A stretch of 64,000 nt of DNA from Eutreptiella sp. 'Long Island Sound 2002' (GCA_964036045.1 OZ038384.1:40526844-40590843), one strand, 5' to 3'. Shown: positions 1-11,330, counted from the first letter of the stretch. The notes: generated by a model from the letters alone, not told the origin. Program-made: numbers and translations.

Positions 1-2499
1 CTCAGAGTCCCCGCCGCCGCGGGGGAGACCCGGGACGGTCGCGGGGTGGGCAGAGGGGGACGTGGCGGAGCTGGCCCGCTACGTGAAGTGGGCGGGGAAG
101 ACGAGGGGAAGGCGGGATAAGAGGGGCCCCGGCCCCTTCAGTGACCTTGTCGGCAGGGCGGGGAGGCCCGGGGAAAGGGGGCCGGAGATGGAAGAGTGGC
201 GGTGGAGGAGGATGCTGGGGGCGGCGCTCCCGGGGGTGCGCCTGGACTGTCCCCAGGAGAAGGGGAGAAAGCCCAGGGTTCAGAAGCTGCGAGAGCTGTT
301 GCAGCGGGAGGGACGGTACGGTGGTGACGCGTAGGGCCGGGCGGGGTCAGGAGCGGGGAGCGCTAGGGGCAGGGGGCCAGGGGCGTGCGGAGGGACGGGC
401 AGATGGGATGCGGGGAGGCGTACGCAGGGGGTCGACGGAGGAGGAGGAGGGTGAGGAGGGGATGTGACGGACAAGAGGAGGGTAGGAGGGGAGCAGAGAG
501 GTGCAGGTGCGCGGAGGATCACAGGGACACGGCTGACAGTGGAGGGGGATGTGGCGATGGAGGACGCGGACGAGAGCCCCAAGCGGAGAGCACAGGACCA
601 GCGGCGGGGGAGAGGGGAGAAAGGGCGGCGGAGTACGGGGGCGCAGGCGAGTGCGGAGGAGGCAACCGGGCAGTGGGACGCGCGACGTATCGTGGATACG
701 GCGAACAGCGTGGGGCAGAAAAGGCAGCAGACGGGGAGCAGTATGGTGGTACGGTGACGGAGCGGAGCGCGAGGTCGTGACAGGCGAGAACGGCCGGCGA
801 AGGCGGGGAGTAGCGCGGCGCCAGGGCGCGGACTTGCAGCTCTCTGCGTGGCAGGAAGGTGCTGCGTCCAAAACAATGAGCTTACGGGCGCCGTGCTCAG
901 AGGGGTTGACCACGCCAGGCCTGCAGCGGCGGGAATTCGGCAAGCGTCTCCAGCAGATGGGGGGTACAGGGCCACAGACCAGACCACAGATACACCCACC
1001 CCCCACCTACTCCGCCAGGCCACCCTGCATGCACCAGCACACACATAGACTGCACATGCGGGCGCCCAGGCACTGCCCACACCCCTCCCCTGTGTGGCTG
1101 TATGTTGACCACCGAAAACCCCGCTGGGGCTTTTGAAATCCTAAGGACCTAAATAACCCAGGGCAGGTGGCAGCAGCCCACAAGGGTGACTCTGACCGCC
1201 CCACCCCCCACGACCAGGTGACCCGAGATCACAGGTGTGTGACCGTGGGGGGCCAGCGCAAGCGAGCATACCAGTGCAAAGGAGGAAGCCAACGTGGGAC
1301 ACATCAAACGCTACGCCCCAACCTCGGTCCGAAGGCGACAATGCCCTGAACCCTGAAGAAGCAGCCCGACTCTTACCCCATCCAGGGACGAGGGAAGGGA
1401 CGAACTGTCTGCGTGACGCGGACAATCATGGATCTGAGTAGGCGAAGAGGGTCGTGGGGCAGGCGCGGCTGGAGCACAGTGGCGAGTACACACCTGACCA
1501 ATTGAGCCCCCCCCACCCCCACACAGGGCGCCAGGCAGCCAGGAAGGGGTGGGAGGCGGGGACTGAGGGAGCACCCAGGGGAAAGTGTAGGGGCGAGAGG
1601 GAGGGGCAGGGGTAGGGCACACGAGTGGCACACGCGAGTGACAGCGATGCACGGGCAGGGACGGTAGACGTGCAGGCAGGGTCGACTGCGAGGAGGAGAA
1701 TGAAAAGGGATACAGGCGAGAGAGGAAGCGCAGGGCAGCGGGACAAGGGTAACACGAAGAAGAGCAGAGGTCACACGCAGGGCGCGCGGGAGCAGCAACG
1801 AGCGCGAGCACAAAAAGAAACAACAACGGCAGGACGGGCGGACACACAGGAAGGGCACAAAGAGGAGGCAGGGCGCGGGAGATGGGGGGCACAGGGGGCC
1901 AATGAGGGCGCAAAGGAACACAATGTCTCTCACAGAGAAGCAACATGCCGTTGACCTGCAAAGAGCCGTACCGGCCGCCCCGCCCGACGATCAGGGAACT
2001 GATGGAGGGGCGGCCGGCGGGACAGGACGACGGGGGAGTCCCCCCGAAGGGGTGTCTGGGGAGGCCGCCCAGGTCGGCGTACAGGTCAGAAGACAGGGCC
2101 GAGGCCCTGAGGCACGTGAGGGCGCGCGAGATACAGCCTTGGCGCGGGGACGACCAGCGGCGAGCACACGGAGCAGGGGAACGACGCTAAGAGGGCGGGC
2201 AGAGGACAGAGGGGAGGGGAGGGTAGAGAGGGGAGAGAGCGGAAACTTGTACAGCAACGCGGGCTGAATGGCTGGGTCGCCCGGCATGGCCGGGGACCGC
2301 CAGGGGCAACGCCACAGGATGGCGGAGGGACTGGACGTGAGCACCGAACAGAAACAAGATGGCGATGCAGTGTTGTTGTGCGTGCATGCAGGGAGGAAGG
2401 AACCAAGCAAAAAAAAAAAGGCGGAAAAAAGAATAATAAAAAAAAAGGGGGGAAACAAAAGCGGACAGCACCACAAGGAGGCGGGACAGAAAAGGACGA
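1..2499. other. GC-rich, purine-biased DNA without a recognisable gene
   Basis: Overlapping open frames occur on both strands, but this is expected from the very low A+T content. Their translations are Arg/Gly/Glu-rich on the plus strand and Pro/Arg/Ser-rich on the minus strand, with no domain, conserved motif or splice pattern I can recognise. The plus strand is strongly purine-rich for long stretches (roughly 60-800 and 1440-2260). I call no gene here. Confidence 0.6.
2409..2446 (+). other. A-rich tract
   Basis: A run of 11 A followed by further short A runs interrupts otherwise GC-rich sequence and is followed by six G. It could be the degraded poly(A) tail of a retroposed sequence lying to its left on the plus strand, but I found no target-site duplication and no recognisable body. 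A simple low-complexity tract is equally possible. Confidence 0.4.
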
Positions 2500-2940
2500 G
2501 TGGCTAGGGCCACACGATCGCTCAGGTGACTAGGACAGCCAGGGAGACGGCACAGGAGAGATGGGCGGGGGAGGGAGGGGAGCGACCCGTGCTAGGCGCA
2601 TGAAACGGTCCCCGGATGGATGAGGATCCAGTGGGCCCGCGTCACGGGGTTGCTGGCAGCCCGGTGGGGTATAAACACGGGATGAGGGATGGGATGGGGC
2701 CGCAAGACAGCCCGGGGGATTAGGCCAGGGCCGCGGCACAGGGGAAAGGGACGGGGGCGGGAAGGGAGCGACCTCTGCTAGGCGCACGAAACGTTCCCTG
2801 GAAGGAAGAGGCCCCAGTGGGCCAGCGCCACAGGGTAGCAGGCGCCCCGGTGGGGTAAAAACACGGGATGCAGGGACAAGAGGACGGGGCGGGGAAGGGC
2901 GTGTGGCTAGGGCCGCACAACGGCCCGAAGGGGTAGGGAG
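2500..2940. repeat. Imperfect tandem repeat, period about 186 bp
   Basis: The landmark GCTAGGCGCA occurs at 2591 and again at 2777, 186 bp apart. Surrounding blocks keep the same order: a GTGGCTAGGGCC-like start, a G-rich block, the landmark, CAGTGGGCC, CCCGGTGGGGTA and AACACGGGATG. A third unit begins near 2905 and then diverges. The units are clearly related but well diverged. Confidence 0.75.
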
Positions 2941-3665
2941 TCCATGGGACGCTGGTCACGGGCCGGTGCCAGGATGAGGCAACGGGGAATGGGACATTGG
3001 AAGGGCAGGGAGGCCGAAAGCCCCAAGCAACAGCCCCATGGGATTGGGAAACCAGTCGCCATGGAGTGGTGAACCGTGGGCCAACCATGGGGAGCCTGGC
3101 AACGGGAAGTCGGGAAAATGCCCTGAACTCCGGGACGGCCGTGAGGTGTCCGCAGGGGTGAGAGCTGACCTTGAGATCCCCGGGTCAATGGCCTGAGTAC
3201 ACGTAGGTTCACGCGTGAGCGGGACCAAGGGGAACGTGGAAAGGGTCGCCCCCTGGCCTCCAGCCGTGGATGGACGAAAACCAAGTGCATCCGGGAGCCG
3301 AGTGGGTAATCCAGCCCGTGAGGGATGGGGAGTGGTGGAATGTGGTTGACAGAGAGAAATGCTCCGCTGTCGGCGAGGGCTATCCACAGGAAACCCGCCT
3401 GCAGGCGCCCAATAGGCTGTGCTAGGGGGGGAAGGCCGGGGGATCCTTCAAAGGGTGACCAGAAGGAGCTGAAACCGTGAAGGCAGCGACTGAAGGAGCC
3501 TACCACCGGTCATGCCCCAAGGGAACCTGGTTGAAGTTCTCGGCCGTGAGGTGAGACAGGGGTCGCCAGGGGAACTAATGGCCGAGAGCACTCCTTCCCG
3601 CCAGAGGCGGCCACCACGTAAAACAAACAAGGAGGAGTCAGATGAGGCTGCGGACGCGGCCGCCC
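2941..3665. other. Unannotated spacer
   Basis: GC-rich sequence between the 186-bp repeats and the first LTR. Minus-strand open frames exist, but their translations are compositionally biased and match nothing I know. I see no RNA gene or mobile-element signature. Confidence 0.5.
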
Positions 3666-3685
3666 TTACTTACTTACTTACTTAC
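3666..3685. repeat. (TTAC)5 microsatellite
   Basis: Five perfect TTAC units lie ten bases before the left edge of the gypsy-1 LTR. The element may have landed beside it, but no target duplication is visible. Confidence 0.9.
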
Positions 3686-3695
3686 TATGCCAACA

Positions 3696-5121
3696 TGTAA
3701 GCAACATACCACAGTTCACAGATCTCTAGGCACTTTACTGTTAGCCGACCAGTTGAGCACACAAAATACAAAAATGAGCATAAAATGAGGTGAAAGACAT
3801 GCAAACGTTGCTATATTCAAGATAATCACAATAGTATACAACTTCGCTCACCCATGGTATCAGCATATGGTTCAGGACACAATTGCGTTGGACCATTTGC
3901 GAGCAATCCCCCCACTTGGATCCCCACATGGACGCATAGGGACACCTTCGAACCTCCTCACGACACGCACCATGAAAATGGGAAAATTGATACTGGAGGT
4001 TGTGGGTCGCTCCGTAAGCCTTCCCACATGCACTATATGTGCGGTAGACTCGGTCTGGCGCTATGGAGCACACCAGTAGGACATGGGCAAAGCCTTTGCC
4101 ACGTGCGACTCCATGTATCTTCCTACGACCGGAGATATATAAAATCGGCGTGAGCATAGCGAAGCACATACCATGCATATAACACATACCCTCAAAAATG
4201 GCTCCAACCATGGTATGTCATGACCCTCCATGGCCATAACTTCACGTTAAAAATACGTAGAAACCCAATGAAAGTTTCTATGTAACACCAACACTCATGC
4301 GATACACTCGAAAGTTGCATTAAAATATTCGGTTGCATGGTCCAAGAGTTATAAATCACTTTCTACCCTCTTGAACCTTTTTTCTTGCTACATCAGGCAT
4401 GTGTACACATCAAAGACATTTGACGCTTTCCAAATTAAGTTGAGACCAAGGCGATTCGAGCCCATATCTCAAATCTGAAATTCCTCGCAGTGAGCCGGAG
4501 ATATGATTTTTCAAAGTGGCCGCACAAATCAATTTTGTTTCGCCTATATCTCCAAGAAAAATGAAGGAGACAACAAAAGAAAGGTTAATTCGTGATCAGG
4601 GAAAAATGTAGGAGCACTCAAAATTCATCATATCCAGTGCGGCCACCTCGCAATTGAAAATCCGATTCTGAATGTCTGAAAAAATCGGATTGATTTTGCG
4701 AGTGTATAACATGAAAATTGCGCAAGCAACGAACGCTTTTCTGATGAGATTTGACCCTTCATCGGGGTTTCCGCTAAAATATCTGGAAATAACGGTTAAC
4801 CAATCGGTTACCGCAAAATCGCGAGCCAACTGACAGTCGCCGATACATTGACAATCAGAACGGATAGCTGAAAAATTACGGACACACTATGATAAAAAAA
4901 CCCTGTTGATTCCTGACATTTTGATATATAAATCTCAGCCGGTCGCGCCTCGGTATTGAATATGGCCGCTCATAGCTGGAATGGCCAAGCCTATCACACC
5001 ATCACATCAGGTTAGGTCAGGTGGATGGGAGAGTATGATATCAACCAATGGCGGCTTGCCGGCCCCTAGATACACACCCCAAGTGACCAAAAGATGGCCA
5101 CGGGGGTCCAAACCGGCTTCA
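3696..5121 (-). repeat. Left LTR (3' LTR) of gypsy-1
   Basis: About 1.43 kb repeated in direct orientation at 14545-15972 with scattered substitutions. It begins TGTAAGC and ends GGCTTCA on the plus strand, giving canonical TG...CA termini. The right boundary is confirmed by the polypurine tract immediately beyond it. It is AT-richer than the surrounding DNA and contains no coding sequence. Confidence 0.9.
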
Positions 5122-5132
5122 CCCCCCTTCTC
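5122..5132 (-). other. Polypurine tract of gypsy-1
   Basis: On the minus strand the sequence reads GAGAAGGGGGG immediately before TGAAGCC, the first bases of the 3' LTR. In LTR elements this RNase H-resistant purine run primes plus-strand DNA synthesis, and its position fixes the inner edge of the LTR at 5121. Confidence 0.85.
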
Positions 5133-5513
5133 AGAGCATCGTATCCGCTCGGAAGTCATTGAAGAGAGGACGGGAGGACCCCAATGGGCTCCAACCCCCC
5201 CCCCATGTCCCAAGGACACATGGAGGCCCCACATACGGCGTAGGCGTCCCCCATGCTCTAAAGGAGGGGTGAGGACACTCATAATTGGTGCCCTCCGCCA
5301 TATCCGGTCTCCTCCTGATCTACAACATGGACCAAGGGGATCAAAGATAGAGAAACGTTGTCGATCGATCTAAATACGTATACCACAATGAAATATATGT
5401 GTGGAGACTGAGTGAAGAGGATATATGGCCAATCAAGGCCCAAAAATCCCCGGATTAACGCCCTCACCCGTCTCCCAAGCACAAAAACAAACAAAAATGC
5501 CAGGGTGGATCCA
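5133..5513 (-). other. 3' untranslated region of gypsy-1
   Basis: Lies between the pol stop codon (TGA at 5514-5516) and the polypurine tract. Short minus-strand open frames are present but have no recognisable domain. Confidence 0.6.
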
Positions 5514-7106
5514 TCACGGTGCTGCTGCAGCCACCAAATTGACCAACACGTCCTTGACATCCAAAGAAATGTTCTTTTTCCTTAGATAATCCATCCAGAC
5601 CGTAGTATACCTTGGAACAAAGCTGCTCGGGGGCTCCCACGAATCTCTGGATGTGGCAAATCCCTTCCAACAGACTTTCTATAGCCTCCCCCCAGGCGTC
5701 CCTGGGTCTGGCTTGTCCATCAGGATCTTCACGGCGGTAAAGTCGTCGTCCTCCCCCTCGTCATCAGAGTCCAGATCTCCGGCTGTGAACTCGAAGGTGA
5801 CGGGACGTTCGCTGGGGTCTGGTGCTCGGGGACGAAGCTGCGTATGGTCGCGGTCCAGGATCTTGTTATCCCCCACACGCACCTCATACACATCCTGCCC
5901 GACCTTCCGAACATTCACCCCTGGCACATACCAAGACGCCTGCCGATGCCTGGACAGGACATCCTTGTGGTGCCGCTCCAACCATACGGTGTCTCTGAGA
6001 GCATATTTCTGGACTTTTCCCTGCTTGAAGTACTTGGCCCTCTTCTCATGCTTGTCCTGAGGAGCTTTGCATACCTTGCGCGCCATGTCGTCAGCCTCAG
6101 ACATCATAGCATTTGCCTCCCGGGCTACCTTGCCATGGTTCAACCACGGGAGAGTGCGTGACACTCGATCCCGTAGGAACAGGATACGATGGGGCGACAG
6201 TCCAGTGGGCTCCGGAAGGTCGTGGTACGCCTGGAGTACTCTCCACAGCGAATTATACCAATTCCGGCCCGGTTCGTCAATGTGCAGCTGGCAGAACGTT
6301 TCGAACATCTGCCGCCCGGCCACCTCAGCCCGGCCATTTGACAGGCTGTGGTACGCCACGGTCTTGGCGTGCCGAATCCCCATGTGCTTGCACATCGTCT
6401 TGAACCACGTCCCCAGGAATTGACTGCCCCCATCGCTGCAGATGACAGATGGGACATCAAAAATCGCCAGCCAATGCCTGATCAAGGCATTAGCGACGGT
6501 CTTGGCCTGCAGACCCACTCCATGCTTGTCCTTCTTGTCCTTCTTCTTGAACTTCTTGCCAGGGACCGCCACGATATACCCGCCCTGCCTCTCCACCGCC
6601 AGGATGACACAGTCGTAGGTCTCTCCTTCCACGGTGACCTCAGGCATGGCGAATACATCCATGGCCACGGACCGCATAGAGGCCTCCGGTATAGCCGTAT
6701 ACACCGGGTTGCCCGCTGTGGAATGGGTTGGGCTTTTCGTGGCCCGACACACGGCGCAGTCGCTGCAGTACTTGTCCAGGATGGCGTAGTACGCCGATGG
6801 GAACTTGAAGCGCCACTCCAAGTCCTGCTGCATCTTGTCCCGACCAGGATGCATGAGCTGGGCGTTATGCCAGTGGTCAATGAGCTCCTCCATTCGGTTC
6901 TCAGGGACCAATAGCTCGTCCTTGAGGAATAATTTATCCCCATCCTCGGTCAAGCCCTCAGGCCATTCGTCGTCCGACGGGGCGCTCACGGCATTCCAGT
7001 ACCTGCTCCAGTGTTCGGATGCCACATATTCATCCAACCAGTCTTCTGTCAGCACCAACCTGACTAGCTCTACGGGGGCCATCATCCATTGCTCGAGGGT
7101 TTTCAT
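5514..7106 (-). pseudogene. pol (IN-CHD): gypsy-1 integrase with C-terminal chromodomain
   Basis: Integrase inserts element cDNA into the host genome; a chromodomain tethers it to marked chromatin. The 475-codon frame shows an HHCC zinc site (H80, H86, C114, C117). Its catalytic core is DD35E, with D150 in VAMDVF, D225 in VICSDGG and E261 in SNGRAEVAG. After the core comes the GPY/F-like tail. The open frame stops at a TAG (5679-5681), but the same frame continues with KVCWKGF and DSWEPPSSF, a clear chromodomain second half, and ends at TGA 5514. The chromodomain's first half (FTAVKILMD) is upstream, so the TAG splits it, probably at a tyrosine codon. The core residues are intact; only the chromodomain is broken. 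Confidence 0.9.
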
Positions 7107-7500
7107 CTCGAATAGCTTGGACTCGAAAGCCCCGGAACTTGGCCAGGTCTGTACGGTTTGTCATCACCACAAAGCACTTGACCCTCTCTTGCTCCATGGC
7201 CTTGTCCATCTCGATGATGCGCTTGGCCTCCTCGGTCTCCTCGGCGTCCCCATGGCTGGATATGTCCATCCATGCTTTGCCAGCGGGGTAGGCCCATCGA
7301 CTGAGGCAATCTGCCACAGTGTTGTCCTCCCCGGGACATACACGACGCTGAGGTCGAACTTGGCAAATGTCCAATGCCATCGGGCCCTCCTTGCCGCCGC
7401 TCCCGAGGGGGTATCGACGTGCTCCTTGTGCCAGCTCTGTAAGGACTGATGGTCTGTTCAAACCACCACCGGTTGTAATCCGATGTTGCCAGACCACTTC
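7107..7500 (-). pseudogene. pol (RH): gypsy-1 RNase H C-terminus and tether to integrase
   Basis: The frame covering this stretch reads GEDNTVADCLSRW, the usual end of the Ty3/gypsy RNase H domain, followed by a charged linker into the integrase. It is out of frame with both neighbours (RT-RNase H above about 7460 and integrase below 7106). At least two indels therefore separate it from a working polyprotein. Placement is secure because the motif order matches chromovirus pol. Confidence 0.75.
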
Positions 7501-8090
7501 CTGAACGCACAAACAGTGGCGTACGTCTCCTTCTCCCTCGTGGTCCAGGTTCGACGTTGGCCCTCGGCCAGGATCCGGCACCAAAACGCCACGGGTACGT
7601 GCGACCTGTCGTCCCGGACCTGCTCGGGCACTGCCCCTACAGTATAATCCGAGGCGTCCGTCCGTAGCACGAATCCCTTTTTCGGGTCCACCAGGAATAG
7701 CCCCAGCTGCCCCAGGAGTCGCTCCTTCAGGCGGCTGAACGCATCTTCGGCCTCAGGGGTCCAAGCAAGCTTCTTCTTGCTCCCCTTCCGGCCATCGAAC
7801 TTGCCCACCTGCAGCATCTTGTGCAGCGGGCCCGATATTTCCGCATACATCCGGACATAGCCCAAATAGTAATTGCAGAACCCCATGAAGGATCGGAGTT
7901 CGCTGATGGTCTGGGGCTTCTCGCAGTGGTGCAGCGACGCCAGCTTCCGAGGCATGGGACGGCGTTGCCCGTGACCAACCACGTGACCCGCAAACTCCAC
8001 TTCCTTCACGAAGAGTGAGGCTTTGGTGGGCTTGCACACCATGTTGTGCTTGTCCAGCTCGCTGAGCACTCCGTGCAGATCCTTCTCAAT
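7458..8090 (-). pseudogene. pol (RT-RH): gypsy-1 RT connection/thumb and RNase H N-terminus
   Basis: The 203-codon frame begins with the RT thumb and connection (CKPTKASLF, RSFMGFCNYY). It continues into RNase H with FVLRTDASDYTVG (D138, a metal-binding aspartate) and TTREKETYA (the conserved glutamate). RNase H removes the RNA strand of the cDNA hybrid. The frame ends near 7460 and continues in another frame. The canonical tyrosine in SNYYRR is present, but the following residues read LGYVR, suggesting drift. Confidence 0.88.
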
Positions 8091-8335
8091 CGCTTCGCCT
8101 CAGTCATGTCTTCCGTGCCGGACCCGATGATGATGTCATCGACAAAGGGGTCGGCACAGTCCCGGACAGGACCGAGTAGGTCCTCCATCATGCGCTGGAA
8201 AGCTGTGTTGCCATTCTTGGCGCCCATAGGCACCACTTTCCACTGCATGGGCCCCAGCGGCGTCGACATCGCTGTGCAGGGCCTGGAGTCCGGGTGTAGC
8301 GGCATCTGGTGATAGCCGTGTTTCAGGTCTAACAC
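8091..8335 (-). pseudogene. pol (RT): gypsy-1 reverse transcriptase palm
   Basis: This stretch contains the RT active site. Motif A is in LDLKHGYHQ (D3 of the frame), motif B is in MGAKNGNTAFQ, and motif C is FVDDIIIG (D66, D67), a YxDD variant with Phe. The reading frame differs from both flanking RT segments. The upstream break falls exactly at an eight-T run on the plus strand (8349-8356). The catalytic aspartates survive. Confidence 0.9.
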
Positions 8336-8950
8336 CGTAAAGACCCGGTTTTTTTTGTTATTTTTGGATGAATGTTATCGATCAGAGGAAGCGAGTAGGA
8401 GTCGTGCTTGGTTTGCTCGTTCAAACCCCTGTAATCAACCACCAACCTCCACTCGCCCTTCTCTTTCTTGGGCACGATAAAGGCTGGGCTGCCCCACTCA
8501 CTGTCGGAGGGTTCGATCCAGCCCTGCTCGATAAACTCGGCCAACAACTTCTTCATGGCCTCGGCCCGATTTCCCTGAAGTTGGTACTCCCCATGACGAT
8601 AGATCTTGGGGTTCGGCTTCAGCTTGATCCTCGCTGTGCCAAACCTCCCACGATCTGGAGGGTTCTTGTTGGCGACGCCACTGAATAGCCGCGGATAGGC
8701 ATTTATCAGCCTCTCCTTCAGCTCGGCGACCTTCGGGTTCTCCCAGGCCTCTTCAGCCGCTTGCTTCGGTACCAATACAACCGACCGCACTGCGGTAGAG
8801 GCCTCGTCCGGGTCCGAGTCAGACTTCTCCTCGTCCGATATGCCGTCTTCATCGTCGTTGGGCGCGCTTCCCACCGATAATCTTCGGAAATTTGCGGCAT
8901 CAGCCTGGTTCTTGTCGCTACCGACCCCCAATTCTTGGAAAATCCCACGT
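8336..8950 (-). pseudogene. pol (RT): gypsy-1 reverse transcriptase fingers
   Basis: The frame reads IEPSDSEWGSPAFIVPKKE and WRLVVDYRGLN, the classical finger motifs of Ty3/gypsy RT. They are preceded by QLQGNRAEAMKKLLAEF, the helix before the fingers. An acidic linker (roughly residues 85-150 of the frame) precedes it. The segment is joined upstream to the protease region only through a frameshift near 8920-8950 and downstream through the homopolymer frameshift at 8349-8356. Confidence 0.88.
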
Positions 8951-10492
8951 CGGCGGGTCCGACCCAACCGGACCATCATATTGGTCCGCGATGTGATCCA
9001 TGACCCTCGCCACGAACTCATCCTTCCCGTACTTGCCGGTGACCAACATCTTGTCATCCCACCAATGCGGAGATGAGACCATGGCTCGCCCCTTCTTGGC
9101 TGCCACATGGTTGTGCATCCCCATCCGCATGTAGTTGACGACGTGGTCAATCTCGGCGTGGGACAGGACGTCAATGCCATCCATTGGCTGATCCGTCCCC
9201 TCCTTGGGCTCAAACATGGCCCTCACGGGCACCGCCCCAACCCTACGGATGAATACTTCATCACCCGTGGGCTGGGCTTGCGCCCCATCCACCAGGAAAG
9301 CCTTGGTACCCCACGCTTGACCCGGCGAGGGCATTGATAAACCATTGACGTCGATGAACAACTCCTCCCCTGGCCCGAATGACATCCCGTTCAGGGTGAT
9401 GGAATCCAGCGTGGACTTGAGACCTTCCAGCGGACATGGGGTGGATCCTATGCCGGTTATGACCAGGATCCCCTTCGCCCTATCCGCGACGATCTTCTCC
9501 ACTGTACGTCTGGTATTTTCCAGGGAGCCATGCTAATACATGGGCCCCCACTCCTTCAAACCCCAATGCTTGTGCCAGGCTGAGTCTCCTCGATGCCAGT
9601 GCCTCCTACACTTCCCCAAAAGTGGGGCATCCCGAGAAGCGAAGACGTCCGTCTCGGGCGCTTCGGCTCCCAGCGTCTGCATCAACCTGGCATACACCTG
9701 TGGCGCCATTCCATACTCCGTGAGCTGAACTCCGCGGTCTCCTCTGGACGTGGCACCAACAGCTTGCACCGCTTGGGCGATCCGATCCTCTTCCTCAGCA
9801 TTCCATTGAGATGATCCGCATGCATAGTCCGTGGACAGCCATGTAAGGCATTCATCGTCCTCCCGGACCAGCGTTGCACAATGGGAAAGGGCTCCAATGG
9901 CGTTTCCCACCGTGAAGTCATACCCCATGATCATATTCCAATCTGTAATGTCGGCCACATAGAAGTTTCCGGATAGAGTGCTTCTCTTCTCCAAATCAGG
10001 GCGGTTCAAGCGCTCATGCTCCCGGAATTCCATACTGATAGTGGCCTCATGGGTGCCACCACCCATAATCTCTCCATTGGCCACCTTCAGGCGTACCGGT
10101 CTACGGCTGGGCTGCAGGGATTCCTCCTTGAACAACCCTCTCCGGACCAGGCTCACCTGGGCACCCATATCCACCAAACCATCCACCACCAACTCCTCTT
10201 GTCCGCACCGTACACGCACCTTCAAGTGCAACTGCTGCTCGTCACCCTGCGGTGTATGGATGACTCTCACGGCATGCAACTCTAGCACATCCGGGTGCAT
10301 CAGGACTTCGAGGGTATGGTCACGGATGGTGTAGATCCTGGGCTGGACCTGCCCGTCCACGGGGCTCTCTGTGGTCGCTCCTTCTTTCTTGCCACGTCCC
10401 TTGCCCACATACACTTCCCTTGGCAGGGCGCTCCAGGGGTTGGGAGTGACAGAACTCAGTGGTTTTGGCTCTTCTGGAGCCTTCTTTGGCAC
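8918..10492 (-). pseudogene. pol (PR): gypsy-1 retropepsin plus Dam-like domain
   Basis: Two frame-matched open frames (9533-10492 and 8918-9502) are separated by one TAG at 9533-9535. The first has a retropepsin half-site, LVDMGAQVSLVRR (D108), and the second beta motif WNMIMGYDF. The usual D-[ST]-G active-site triplet is D-M-G here, so protease activity is doubtful in this copy. From about residue 270 it reads ETDVFASRD, a Cys and spaced Trp residues. The next frame continues VEKIVADRAKGILVI. This order resembles the phage Dam-like methyltransferase domain described in DIRS retroelements; the expected NPP[FY] motif is replaced by GPMY at the stop. Function beyond protease is inference. Confidence 0.72.
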
Positions 10493-10499
10493 CCAATGT

Positions 10500-11330
10500 G
10501 CCTTCGCCTTCTCTAGGATTCGACTGATTTTCGGAGGAGAGGCCTCCGGGGTCCCACTCCCGTGGGGGCTCCTCTAGACGTGGCCTGCCGCAGCTCCCTC
10601 CTGCTGCGATCCGCCCAGACTTTGTCCACCACGTTGCTGGGCTTTGAGTTCCTCCAACGTCCTCAACATGTCCTGTCTGGGCCTGGTCCCCCACCATAGC
10701 CTTTTCCTCCGCCTTTCCCTTGGCCCTTTCCTTGGCCTTTTCCACCGTCCCTGCCCTTTGCCCTCCAATCGGCAATTCGTTGCTCCTTCGGCTTCTTGTC
10801 GGGATGGGCGGCGGAGTAGGCCTTCTTGTCAGCCTCATATACCTTGCAATGCCTTGCAATGCATGTGCATGGTTGTTCCCCTTGCCGTAGCAGACCCAGT
10901 AACCGTCGTGCTGTGATCTGTACTCGCGGAACGAGAGCGGCGGGTTCCCGATCCTCCGCGGTTCCTTGTGGTTCTTGTTGAACCTTTGGTCCAGGCGGTT
11001 CCACCTGGACCTGTCCTGCCCATGCTCCTTCATATTGTGCGCTACGAACGCGAAGAAGTGGGCTTCTTCATGATCCTCTCGGGTGGTCGGGGTCCATAGA
11101 TCTTAACCGCTTCCACTCCCTTCCTCCGCGGTGCCGACACCGTCCTCTTTGACCTCTCTGTGTTGGCGATCTTCCCGATGACCTCGATGTCCATGGCCCT
11201 GTCGATCCTGCACGTGGGCCTCGTTCTTGGCGTTGAGCTTCAGCTCCACCGTGATGTACTTCACGATCTCGTCCAGGCTCATGCAACGAACATGACCTGC
11301 ATCCTCAGCGGCTCTCCGCGCCTCCACTCC
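10500..11330 (-). pseudogene. gag: gypsy-1 gag C-terminus / nucleocapsid-like region
   Basis: Several minus-strand frames overlap. One carries a basic Gly/Lys-rich stretch (GKGQGKGQGKGGGKGY), a common RNA-binding signature of retroelement Gag. Another carries YWVCYGKGNNHAH, which looks like a ruined CCHC zinc knuckle. Upstream, SLDEIVKYITVELKLNAKNE continues the capsid. Frame changes occur inside this region, so the exact protein cannot be read. The interval sits between capsid and protease as expected. Confidence 0.65.

Noticed and set aside
280-1961. Minus-strand ORFs of 186-266 codons in the first 2 kb
   Set aside because: Pro/Arg/Ser/Cys-biased translations mirrored by equally long plus-strand frames. 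They are explained by GC-rich, stop-poor composition.
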